A stretch of 10,692 nucleotides of DNA. Origin: JALQXV01 sp051005235. Its GTDB lineage: Bacteria > Patescibacteriota > Saccharimonadia > Saccharimonadales > 2-12-FULL-41-12. Positions 1 to 6,440 of the stretch are shown piece by piece. Location of the stretch: positions 1 to 10,692 of the forward strand of contig JBPCJO010000067.1 in NCBI GenBank assembly GCA_051005235.1. The letters are read 5' to 3'. Under the pieces are notes generated by a model. The model worked only from the letters and a program-made list of their open reading frames with translations. It ran no database searches and was not told the DNA's origin. Position 1 is the stretch's first letter, and each line of letters begins with the position of its first letter. The translations under genes were made by a program, and so were the position numbers.

Positions 1-1225
1 GCACCATCTGATACGGGGTAGGCCCGCGGTGTTCTTTATAGACGGCTTCTTTTTCGAATAAACGTATTTTAATACGGTCGAAACGCTTGTATAGTACTTC
101 GTCGTAATGCATCAGATAGGTTGAAACGGCGATGGTAATAACAGCTACTAGTGTAATAATACTGCCGAGCTCAGGCCGGACCATGCGCTCACTCACCGCC
201 AGCACCATCAAGATAATCGAGAACTCGCTTATCTGAGACAGATTGATACCGGTTTTAAAACTGACCCGTTTGGTGTAGCCGAGTAATCCCATGGTGGTAA
301 TTACGATAATCGGCTTAGCGATAATGACAACAGCTGACAAAATCAGCGCTATAAGCAGGCTGGAGGTAATATTGTTTAAGTCCATGCTCTGGCCGAGCGT
401 AATAAAGAACAGCACGATAAAGAAGTCACGCAGCGGCCGCAGGCGGGCGGCAATTTCTTGGACGTAAGGCGAGGCAGCCAGGGCAACGCCGCCAAACAGC
501 GCACCGACTTCGATCGAAAATCCGGCTATCTCGAACAAAGTGGCAATGCCAAAGCCCCAGGCGATCGCCGATAAGAACAGTAGTTCCTGCGTTTTTGCCA
601 TATAACGCGAAACGTGCGGCAGAATTTTAATGCTACAAAATGCCAAAAAGCCAATCAAAAACGAGCCCTTGGCAAGCAATATAGCCATCTGTTGCAGGTC
701 GATCGAGCCGTCTTTACCGGCCACAATGAACAGCAGTGCAAAGGTAGCGACAATATCTTCCAGTAAAATAACCCCGATGGCGAGCTGGCCGTGCAGGCGG
801 TTTTGCTCTTTTTTATCAGACAGGATTTTTATGATGATAATAGTACTGCTAAAGAAGAGCGCCAGGCCGATGATAAACGCCTCTGAGGTAGTAAAACCAA
901 GCAACGAACCGCTAGCCAGCCCAAGCAGGAGCATGCCAAATAATGAGGCTGTAGCAATTAACAGAGCCGGCTTACCCATTTTCTTGAGTTCACCGACGTT
1001 CATGCCAAGCCCAATAATGAACAGCAGCAAGGTGATGCCAATACTCGAAAACGCTTCAAACAACTCGGTTGAGTGGATCAGATTAAATACAGAGGGTCCA
1101 GCCAGCAAACCAGCCAAGATATAGCCAAGGATCAGTGGCTGCCGGATCAACATCATCATAACCGAAACAGCAGCAGTCACCACAATTACCAGACTGAGTT
1201 CGCCAAAAATTGATTCGCCGTGCAT
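1..1225 (-). CDS. Kef-type cation/proton antiporter (CPA2 family), 3'-truncated by window edge
   Basis: An integral membrane exchanger, expected to move K+ or Na+ out against H+ and so control pH and cation balance. I translated it from the ATG at 1225-1223; the 408 visible codons are open to the edge, so the C-terminus is missing. About 11-12 hydrophobic helices are visible. CPA2 landmarks include LLFIIGLGM (67-75), FFSSTIIII (124-132) and LAIGVILLEDIVA (148-160). In the last, Glu156-Asp157 stands where KefC has Gln-Asp and NapA-like exchangers have Asp-Asp. Further landmarks are EIAGFSIEVGALFGG (232-246), FFITLG (273-278) and the KefC-like SQISEFSIIL (330-339), with Lys304 in a late helix. 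After about residue 372 the chain turns charged and cytoplasmic; whether a TrkA-N/RCK domain follows cannot be seen. No Shine-Dalgarno precedes the ATG, whose leader is A-rich. The ion cannot be told from sequence. Confidence 0.93.
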   Translation of the reverse strand, partial: MHGESIFGELSLVIVVTAAVSVMMMLIRQPLILGYILAGLLAGPSVFNLIHSTELFEAFSSIGITLLLFIIGLGMNVGELKKMGKPALLIATASLFGMLLLGLASGSLLGFTTSEAFIIGLALFFSSTIIIIKILSDKKEQNRLHGQLAIGVILLEDIVATFALLFIVAGKDGSIDLQQMAILLAKGSFLIGFLAFCSIKILPHVSRYMAKTQELLFLSAIAWGFGIATLFEIAGFSIEVGALFGGVALAASPYVQEIAARLRPLRDFFIVLFFITLGQSMDLNNITSSLLIALILSAVVIIAKPIIVITTMGLLGYTKRVSFKTGINLSQISEFSIILMVLAVSERMVRPELGSIITLVAVITIAVSTYLMHYDEVLYKRFDRIKIRLFEKEAVYKEHRGPTPYQMV

Positions 1226-1260
1226 TTTATATATTTTTGTTTAAGGTTTACTTAAGTTTT

Positions 1261-1269
1261 ATTATAGCA
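1261..1269 (-). promoter_or_regulatory. Extended -10 promoter for the antiporter gene
   Basis: On the minus strand this reads TGCTATAAT, a perfect extended -10 box (TGn plus TATAAT). It lies about 35 nt upstream of the antiporter ATG. No good -35 box sits 16-18 nt upstream, which is common with extended -10 promoters. The same TGCTATWAT core occurs upstream of the two other large minus-strand genes (dsbA-like and S8 protease), which supports it as a real house promoter. Confidence 0.6.
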
Positions 1270-1308
1270 CTTCTTACTTGAAAGCTTTAAAGTGACGTAT
1301 AATCAGCC

Positions 1309-1408
1309 TCGTACAATGTCTCGCAACACTATACCTGCGTTTCATTAAAATTTAATGAACTCGAAGTATAGTACGTATTATACTTGTACGAAAGCGCACC
1401 CAGCGAGA
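1309..1408. repeat. Cluster of nested and crossing inverted repeats between the dsbA-like gene and the antiporter gene
   Basis: The 227-bp gap 1226-1452 has no gene I can support but is packed with inverted repeats. TCGTACAA (1309-1316) matches TTGTACGA (1384-1391). TCTCGC (1319-1324) matches GCGAGA (1403-1408). TTCATTAAA and TTTAATGAA (1341-1349, 1351-1359) form a 9+1+9 palindrome. AAGTATA (1364-1370) matches TATACTT (1379-1385), and the 22-bp palindrome they bound has only one mismatched pair. The first two pairings cross, so together they would form a pseudoknot. The region could be a structured 5' leader of the antiporter mRNA, an operator, a 3' end of the dsbA-like transcript, or a small RNA. 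No GC-rich stem followed by a T-run is present, so a classical terminator is unlikely. Confidence 0.6.
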
Positions 1409-1452
1409 AACAAAGCAAAGACAAACCTTTATTCAAGCTGACATATCAATAA

Positions 1453-2100
1453 CTAGTTTTTAGCGAGTTCGTCGTCGAGCAACTTCTTAAATTCGTCTAG
1501 GCTTTGTGGGTTTTTGTCGATTTTGCTGCCGTTAAGCACGAAGGTTGGTGTCGAATTGCCGCCGGCGGCTTGGGCGGCACGGGCGTCAGCATTAATAGTG
1601 TCGGCCACTGCCGCGCTGTTCATGTCGGTTTTAAACTTTTCAACGTCGAGCTGAAGTTCTTGGGCGTAGCTTTCAAACAAGGTATTGGCGTTCGCAACTG
1701 TTAGGTTTGCCCAGTTATCTTGGTTCTCGTAGAGCAGGTCGTGCATTTCAAAGAATTTATCTTGTTTACCAGCAGCCTCGGCAGCTCGCGAGCTAATAAA
1801 GGCGTTCGGGTGGATCTGTACTAAGGGATAGTGCCGGAACTGAAAGGCTACCCGGTCGCCATAGGTGTTTTTTAATTCTGTAACAAGCGGGAAGTAGCTT
1901 TTGCAAGCCGGGCACTGAAAATCGCCGTATTCGATAAGCGTTACTTTGCTATCGGCCTTGCCGGCTATATGGTTGCTAGTTGTCGCGGCTTTATCGCCGC
2001 CTCCGCCTGCTTGCTGTCCGACATCTTTGCTGGTCAGCGCAAAAACGCCCACCAATGCCAAAACCACGACTATAATAATTCCAAAAAACTGTTTGTTCAT
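1453..2100 (-). CDS. Membrane-anchored DsbA-like thiol:disulfide oxidoreductase
   Basis: A thioredoxin-fold oxidoreductase expected to form or isomerise disulfides in exported proteins outside the membrane. The 215 residues start with a signal anchor (about 5-22), then a Gly-rich linker (28-36), then the catalytic domain. The active site is Cys63-Pro-Ala-Cys66 after the strand VTLIEYGDFQ. A cis-Pro loop is visible as STPTF (Pro185), and the helical DsbA insertion lies between (about 100-175). This is the single-domain thioredoxin_4/DsbA type common in Gram-positives and CPR. The start is backed by CAGGGG four bases before the ATG. It ends with TAG, so TAG is a working stop codon in this genome. 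It diverges from the CBS gene over a 68-bp promoter region. The S8 protease on the same strand further right has six cysteines and could be a client. No VKOR/DsbB-like reoxidant is in view. Confidence 0.92.
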   Translation of the reverse strand: MNKQFFGIIIVVVLALVGVFALTSKDVGQQAGGGGDKAATTSNHIAGKADSKVTLIEYGDFQCPACKSYFPLVTELKNTYGDRVAFQFRHYPLVQIHPNAFISSRAAEAAGKQDKFFEMHDLLYENQDNWANLTVANANTLFESYAQELQLDVEKFKTDMNSAAVADTINADARAAQAAGGNSTPTFVLNGSKIDKNPQSLDEFKKLLDDELAKN

Positions 2101-2128
2101 ATTTCCCCTGCCAATTCAGTAATAGTAT

Positions 2129-2144
2129 TACTATAATAGCAAAA
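2129..2144. promoter_or_regulatory. Bidirectional promoter element between the dsbA-like gene (-) and the CBS gene (+)
   Basis: The 16-nt sequence TACTATAATAGCAAAA holds a -10 box on each strand. The plus strand has TATAAT (2132-2137). The minus strand has TATTAT inside the extended -10 TGCTATTAT (2141-2133). The boxes overlap almost completely. A 6+1+6 palindrome, ATAGTA-T-TACTAT (2122-2134), overlaps the element. The identical 16-mer recurs at 4793-4808 between another divergent pair. -35 boxes are weak on both strands. Confidence 0.6.
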
Positions 2145-2168
2145 TTTGACGCAGGTGGAGTATTATTT

Positions 2169-3110
2169 ATGCATATGCTTTCGTTGTTCGCCATTACGAT
2201 ACTAGTAGCACTGTCAATGTTGGCTGCTTCGCTTCGATCCGTCTACGGCTTTGTTTCGGCCCACGAGCTAAAACGCCGGTCGCAGAAAGGTGACCAAGTG
2301 GCCGCTACGCTTTATCAGGTGGTACGCCATGGGTTAACTGCCGACCTTTTTTTGCTGTCAGTATCGATAATCGCCTGCGCGCTAGCTGCTATATTTATTA
2401 GTGAGCTCTTTCCGTCGGTTTTTGCCGTGCTGTTGATCGCTATTTTATTGGGTTTGGTTTTTATTGTGTTACCAAAACGAACTTCAAAGTCAACTCGCAA
2501 GTTGGCACTAAGGGTTAGCCCATACCTGGCAAGAATCCTCCGCAAAATCCGGCCGACTTCAAACAAAATAGCCAGCTTTGTGCGCCTCCGCCAGCCCGTC
2601 GCCGTTCACACCGGGTTGTACGAAAAAGATGACTTACTCGAACTGTTACAACGCCAAAAAAAGGTGATCCAAAATCGTATCGAAGAATCAGAGCTGGATT
2701 TGGCTATCCATGTACTGACATTTAGCGATAAAAAAGTCAGTGATTGCATGGTTCCCAAACATGCCGTCCATTTTGTGTCGAGCGAGGAGCCAGTTGGGCC
2801 TATTCTTATGAGCGAGCTATTCGATAGTGGATTTTCACGATTTCCCGTTAATAATCACGAAGGTACGGTCGTCGGCACGTTATTTTTAAAAGATTTGGTA
2901 GATAAGCGCACCACCGGCATTGTTAGCAATGTAATGAGCCCGACCGTTTCATATGTAAGCCATGACGCTCCGCTCGAAGAAGTTTTAATCGCCTTTGTGG
3001 CCACCAAGCAACTCATGTTTATGGTGACTGATGCCACCGGCGAAGTCGTCGGCATTGTCACAATCGAGGACGTCCTCGAGCAAATGATTGGCCGCCAAAT
3101 TACTGCTTGA
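2169..3110 (+). CDS. CNNM/CorC-like membrane protein with CBS pair
   Basis: A membrane protein with a cytoplasmic Bateman (CBS-pair) module, related to the HlyC/CorC/CNNM family linked to Mg2+ and other divalent cation handling. Of 313 residues, hydrophobic segments lie at about 4-24, 54-77 and 84-102. The stretch around AHELKRRSQKGD (31-42) resembles the loop after the first helix of DUF21 domains. CBS1 (about 188-245) opens with VSDCMVPK and holds GFSRFPV (221-227) and VVGTLFLKDLV. CBS2 (about 255-308) holds APLEEVL and VVGIVTIEDVLEQMIG. Together these are the CorC/TlyC signature. The membrane part is shorter than a full DUF21 domain, and the C-terminal CorC_HlyC domain is absent because the chain ends just after CBS2. 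The first of two near ATGs is chosen because AGGTGGAG (2153-2160) lies 8 nt before it. The 3' end overlaps the convergent protease gene by 11 bp. Transport function is inferred only from the family. Confidence 0.85.
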   Translation: MHMLSLFAITILVALSMLAASLRSVYGFVSAHELKRRSQKGDQVAATLYQVVRHGLTADLFLLSVSIIACALAAIFISELFPSVFAVLLIAILLGLVFIVLPKRTSKSTRKLALRVSPYLARILRKIRPTSNKIASFVRLRQPVAVHTGLYEKDDLLELLQRQKKVIQNRIEESELDLAIHVLTFSDKKVSDCMVPKHAVHFVSSEEPVGPILMSELFDSGFSRFPVNNHEGTVVGTLFLKDLVDKRTTGIVSNVMSPTVSYVSHDAPLEEVLIAFVATKQLMFMVTDATGEVVGIVTIEDVLEQMIGRQITA

Positions 3111-3118
3111 TCTGGCGG
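3092..3118. other. Short inverted repeat across the convergent gene ends
   Basis: CCGCCA (3092-3097) and TGGCGG (3113-3118) are perfect inverted copies spanning the overlapping stop codons of the CBS gene and the S8 protease gene. The loop is 15 nt and no T-run follows on either strand, so a role as bidirectional terminator is possible but weakly supported. Confidence 0.25.
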
Positions 3119-4758
3119 TTCTTAGTCTCTTGCGCCAGGTTAATTATCCGTAACGTACTGGTCGTATCAGTCGGTAATCCTATGCACGTGTAATGTGCCG
3201 AGCGCAGGCTCAAGCCAGATTGAGTAAGAGGACTAGCCGTATAGCGCAGTTGGGTACTGCTTGATAGTTCGTAAAGCAGTGTCGAGGGGAGGGTGTTTTC
3301 GCACTGATAGGCGCGAGCCGCATCGGCTGCCATCGGGCTAAATGAATAACGCTGGACACTGTTTTGGGGAGTCTGCAGACGAGCCAGCATCGTGCTGGCC
3401 CGGGCGTAGCCATAGCCAAGTTGGTTGGTCCGCGGTGCGGCGGCGGTAAGTGTACGTTTGTCGGCGTTTTCAAACATGGCGCCCGTTATTTCGGTCCAGT
3501 TGGCATTCGGTTGATAGGTTCGGGCTAATCCAAGTAGTCCGCCGATAAATGGTGTCGCAAATGAGGTACCGGCCAAGTTATTAGCGTAGGCGCTGGCTCC
3601 ATTAGTGTTGCTCCAGGTACTACTCGTCATGCCTTGCCCAGGTGCGATAATATCGAGATTTGCTCCGTAGCTGCTAAAGCTGGCGGTTGTACCATCGGGC
3701 TTACTGGCACCGACGGCGATTACCTCGGGGTAATTTGCCGGATAAGATATACAGTCACAGCCGTCGTTGCCAGTTGCAGCAACGACTACTGAGCCCTTAG
3801 ACAGCGCGTATCGGACAGCTTCATGCATGTAAGCGTCATCGGCGCTCGTACCCAGGCTGATACTAATAACATCGGCGCCCTGGTCGGCCGCGTAGTAAAT
3901 TGATTGTCCAACCGTAAAACTATCGCCGTAACTGTCATCATTGAGTGCTTGGACGGGCAAGATTGTGCTGTACCAGTTAACTCCAGCAATACCGACACCA
4001 TTGTTACCGGTCGCGGCAGCGACGCCAGCTACCATGGTGCCATGCTTTGTGCCGGTGCCCGCTGGATTAGTCTCGCCGGCTTGCGAACTGGCGTCAGAAT
4101 TTACAAAGTCCCAGCCGCGGTAGTCATCAATTAGGCCATTAGCGTCATCATCAATTCCATTACATGACTTATCAAGTGGCAGAGCTTGGGTGGTACAGTT
4201 TGGTCCGGCTAGGCGTTGGTTGGTTGTGGGTCCGGATTCGCCGCCGTTAATCGCCCAGCGTCCGCTAAACTCTTGATGGTTGAGGGCAAAGCCTGTATCG
4301 ATAATTGCTATTTTGCTGCGCAGTGCGCTAGCCGGTATATCCCAAACTTGCGTCATGCCATTCGTTGCAACCCACCATTGGTTCGCAGAGGGATCATTAG
4401 GCATACCAAACGTTTTATAGGTATGGAGAGGGAAGACTCGGCCATCTTTGGTGATGATTTGCCCGTTCACTTTGCGGTCGCCAGTATAGAGCTGTTCACC
4501 GATAACAGGGTAGCTTTTGTCCGCTAGGCCTACAGCAGGGCTATTGATATCTTGAGTCTGGCTGCGGGGAGTTAAACCTGGAGAAAACGGCTTACTCGTT
4601 TGGTAGGCCACATTGTCAGCTTGAGCTTCGGCTTGAGGGGGTGTCTGCGCTGTCGGCTCCGCAGGACTAAGTTGCCCGGTTGGCCATAAACTAAATGTCA
4701 CCGCTAAGCATAATAATGACATCGGTAAGGCGTAGGGCTTGATAAGATTAAATTTCAT
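3100..4758 (-). CDS. Secreted subtilisin-like serine protease (peptidase S8)
   Basis: An extracytoplasmic subtilase. Of 552 residues, 1-27 form a signal peptide or anchor. A Pro/Ala/Gln-rich stretch (31-50) and a possible propeptide follow to about 120. The catalytic domain runs about 121-460, opening with NDPSANQWWV as many mature subtilases do. The triad is intact: Asp154 in IIDTG, His239 in KHGTMVAG and Ser399 in GTSFATP, with oxyanion Asn331 in ATGNDG. An Asp-rich loop, DDDANGLIDD (203-212), leads into GWDFVN and looks Ca2+-binding. Beyond the signal segment there are six cysteines: C188 and C199 in one loop, C334 and C336 by the oxyanion hole, and C486 and C525 in the C-terminal domain. 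That even number suggests three disulfides and fits the DsbA-like gene nearby. The C-terminal about 90 residues are an unassigned, probably beta-rich domain. There is no SD, only an A-rich leader behind a strong promoter. Substrate is unknown; nutrient scavenging, self-processing or host-surface attack are all possible. Confidence 0.95.
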   Translation of the reverse strand: MKFNLIKPYALPMSLLCLAVTFSLWPTGQLSPAEPTAQTPPQAEAQADNVAYQTSKPFSPGLTPRSQTQDINSPAVGLADKSYPVIGEQLYTGDRKVNGQIITKDGRVFPLHTYKTFGMPNDPSANQWWVATNGMTQVWDIPASALRSKIAIIDTGFALNHQEFSGRWAINGGESGPTTNQRLAGPNCTTQALPLDKSCNGIDDDANGLIDDYRGWDFVNSDASSQAGETNPAGTGTKHGTMVAGVAAATGNNGVGIAGVNWYSTILPVQALNDDSYGDSFTVGQSIYYAADQGADVISISLGTSADDAYMHEAVRYALSKGSVVVAATGNDGCDCISYPANYPEVIAVGASKPDGTTASFSSYGANLDIIAPGQGMTSSTWSNTNGASAYANNLAGTSFATPFIGGLLGLARTYQPNANWTEITGAMFENADKRTLTAAAPRTNQLGYGYARASTMLARLQTPQNSVQRYSFSPMAADAARAYQCENTLPSTLLYELSSSTQLRYTASPLTQSGLSLRSAHYTCIGLPTDTTSTLRIINLAQETKNRQIKQ

Positions 4759-4796
4759 TTTTAAATTGTATTTTTGTTTTTACGTTTTCAAATACT

Positions 4797-4825
4797 ATAA
4801 TAGCAAAAAATTGCCAAAAAGTCAA
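4797..4825 (-). promoter_or_regulatory. Strong sigma70-type promoter of the S8 protease gene
   Basis: On the minus strand TTGACT (4825-4820) and TATTAT (4802-4797) are separated by exactly 17 nt. TGC precedes the -10 as an extended element. The start site would fall near 4790, giving an A-rich leader of about 30 nt. This is the best promoter in the window. The 16-nt element TACTATAATAGCAAAA (4793-4808) overlaps its -10 and also offers TATAAT (4796-4801) to the plus strand, so aspS transcription could start here too. Confidence 0.75.
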
Positions 4826-4834
4826 CCCTATTTT

Positions 4835-4863
4835 TTGTATTTAACATTCTGAGGTGGTATGAT
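4835..4863 (+). promoter_or_regulatory. Candidate promoter for aspS
   Basis: TTGTAT (4835-4840) and TATGAT (4858-4863) are spaced 17 nt, and TGG before the -10 gives an extended -10. Transcription would begin near 4870, leaving a leader of about 127 nt. An alternative start is the plus-strand TATAAT at 4796-4801. In that case GAGGTGG (4851-4857) would be transcribed and could act as a ribosome binding site for the short frames in the leader. Confidence 0.45.
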
Positions 4864-4867
4864 TATG

Positions 4868-4996
4868 GTCAAATGACTAATATGCGCTCTGATATGAATC
4901 AAAGGACCAATACGCCCAGCCAATAATGCGACGCTGGGTGGTGCCAAGGTCCACTCCGAGCATACAAATCATCGATTTAAACAAGGAACAGTAAGT
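4868..4996 (+). promoter_or_regulatory. Structured aspS leader with alternative hairpins and a short reading frame
   Basis: CGCCCAGC (4913-4920) can pair with GCTGGGTG (4933-4940) with one G-U pair. Alternatively GGGTGG (4936-4941) can pair with CCACTC (4951-4956), again with one G-U, capped by a short inner stem. Both use 4936-4940, so the two hairpins exclude each other. A 17-codon frame, MTNMRSDMNQRTNTPSQ (4873-4926), ends in the loop of the first hairpin; three Asn and one Asp codon make up 4 of 17. The aspS ribosome site is AAGGA (4983-4987), 9 nt before the ATG. No T-rich terminator follows the second hairpin. Attenuation-like control by charged tRNA is an inference. Confidence 0.4.
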
Positions 4997-6388
4997 ATGC
5001 GAACCCTCAGTTCACAATTAACAGATCATATTGGCGAAGAAGTAATCGTACAGGGCTGGGTGCAGGTGCGGCGTGATCATGGAAAATTAATCTTTATCGA
5101 TTTACGGGATCGTTCTGGCATTGTGCAAGTTGTATTTTGGGGCGGCGGTGACCAAGAATTGTTTGCTCAAGCCGAGCAACTCCGCTCAGAATTTGTAATT
5201 AGTATTACAGGTAAGGTTAAAAAACGCGGCGAAAAACAGATTAACCCGGATATTCCATCAGGCACCGTTGAACTCGCCGCCGAAAAAGTAGAGATACTAG
5301 CCGAGTCAGAGGTTCCACCATTTCCGATTGACTCAGGTCGTGATGAAGTCGGCGAAAGTATCCGTTTACAATACCGTTACCTCGACCTGCGGAGCGAACG
5401 AATGCAAAAGAACATCCGTATGCGTCATAAGTTCATAAAAGAAGTCCGCAACTTCTTAGATAATGAAGATTTCGTCGAAATTGAAACTCCAGTTTTAGCA
5501 AAATCAAGCCCCGAAGGTGCCCGTGACTTTTTAGTTCCATCACGTTTAAGCCCGGGTAACTTTTACGCCTTGCCTCAGGCGCCACAGCAGTTTAAGCAAA
5601 TCGCAATGATTGCCGGTTTTGAGCGATACTACCAGATCGCCCATTGCTTCCGCGACGAAGATTTACGCGGCGACCGCCAGCCAGAATTTACCCAGCTTGA
5701 TATGGAAATGAGCTTCGTTGACCAAGAAGACATTTTAGACATCAACGAGCGTATGTTTAAAGAAGTTATTGGCAAACTATTCCCTCAAAAACGTATGCCC
5801 GAAACATTCCCGCGAATGACTTACGACGAAGTCATGGAAAAGTACAATAGTGATAAGCCCGACATTCGTGAGAATAAAGAAGATAACGATGAATTAGCCT
5901 TTCTTTGGGTAACTGATTTTCCGGTCTTTGAAAAAGGTTCTGATGGCAAGCTGACGTTTGCCCACAACCCCTTTGCGATGCCGAAAGACGAAGATCTTGA
6001 AAAGCTATTTACCGAAGACGAAGCCAAACTCTTATCGATCCGTGCTAAGTGCTACGACTTAGTACTTAACGGCTACGAACTTTCTAGCGGTTCGATCCGA
6101 ATTCACGATCAAAAGATTCAAAAAAGAATTTTTGAGATGATGGGGCTCAGTGACGAGCAGGTTCAAGAGCGATTTGGTAAATTCCTCGAAGCCTTTAAGT
6201 ACGGCGCACCACCCCATGGTGGTATGGCACCTGGTCTCGACCGCGTTTTGATGATCCTGATGGAAGAACCAACTATCCGAGAGGTTATTGCCTTTCCAAA
6301 GAACGGTGAAATGCGCGATCTCATGTTTGATGGGCCAAGTAGCGCCACTACCAGCCAGCTTAAAGAACTTGGTATCAAGTTAGGCTAA
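4997..6388 (+). CDS. aspS: Aspartyl-tRNA synthetase lacking the GAD insertion, probably non-discriminating
   Basis: A class II synthetase that activates aspartate with ATP and loads tRNA(Asp). The N-terminal OB-fold anticodon domain covers about 1-105. The catalytic core is plainly bacterial: ETPVLAKSSPEGARDFLVPS (163-182), motif 2 FRDEDLRGDRQPEFTQ (218-233) and motif 3 HGGMAPGLDR (407-416) followed by IREVIAFPKN. It is 463 residues against about 590 usual in bacteria. After YNSDKPDIR (283-291) it passes within about 10 residues to FLWVTDFPVFE (302-312), which is exactly where the GAD insertion normally sits. His28 in RRDHGK occupies the position of His31 in Pseudomonas AspRS, a mark of enzymes that also charge tRNA(Asn); the E. 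coli enzyme has Leu. Asp-tRNA(Asn) would then need GatCAB, which is not in this window. The start is supported by AAGGA 9 nt upstream. The next gene begins 52 nt downstream on the same strand. Confidence 0.96.
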   Translation: MRTLSSQLTDHIGEEVIVQGWVQVRRDHGKLIFIDLRDRSGIVQVVFWGGGDQELFAQAEQLRSEFVISITGKVKKRGEKQINPDIPSGTVELAAEKVEILAESEVPPFPIDSGRDEVGESIRLQYRYLDLRSERMQKNIRMRHKFIKEVRNFLDNEDFVEIETPVLAKSSPEGARDFLVPSRLSPGNFYALPQAPQQFKQIAMIAGFERYYQIAHCFRDEDLRGDRQPEFTQLDMEMSFVDQEDILDINERMFKEVIGKLFPQKRMPETFPRMTYDEVMEKYNSDKPDIRENKEDNDELAFLWVTDFPVFEKGSDGKLTFAHNPFAMPKDEDLEKLFTEDEAKLLSIRAKCYDLVLNGYELSSGSIRIHDQKIQKRIFEMMGLSDEQVQERFGKFLEAFKYGAPPHGGMAPGLDRVLMILMEEPTIREVIAFPKNGEMRDLMFDGPSSATTSQLKELGIKLG

Positions 6389-6440
6389 CATCTAGCCATG
6401 ATTTCTGATATGCTTATTCTTAAGGAAATCAAATAAAAAC

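Noticed and set aside
630..1124. A 164-codon plus-strand open frame.
   Set aside because: It lies wholly inside the antiporter gene on the other strand, whose translation shows clear CPA2 motifs; the plus-strand product has no recognisable features.
4936..4945. GGGTGGTGCC in the aspS leader resembles the T-box core GGGTGGNACC.
   Set aside because: The following CGCG is absent, the TGGT would need discriminator base A while bacterial tRNA(Asp) has G, and no Stem I or terminator is evident. The match is better explained as part of the local hairpins.
6398..6436. A 12-codon frame (MISDMLILKEIK) between aspS and the propeller protein gene.
   Set aside because: No ribosome site or conservation evidence; such a length is expected by chance. 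The AAGGA inside it more likely serves the next gene.
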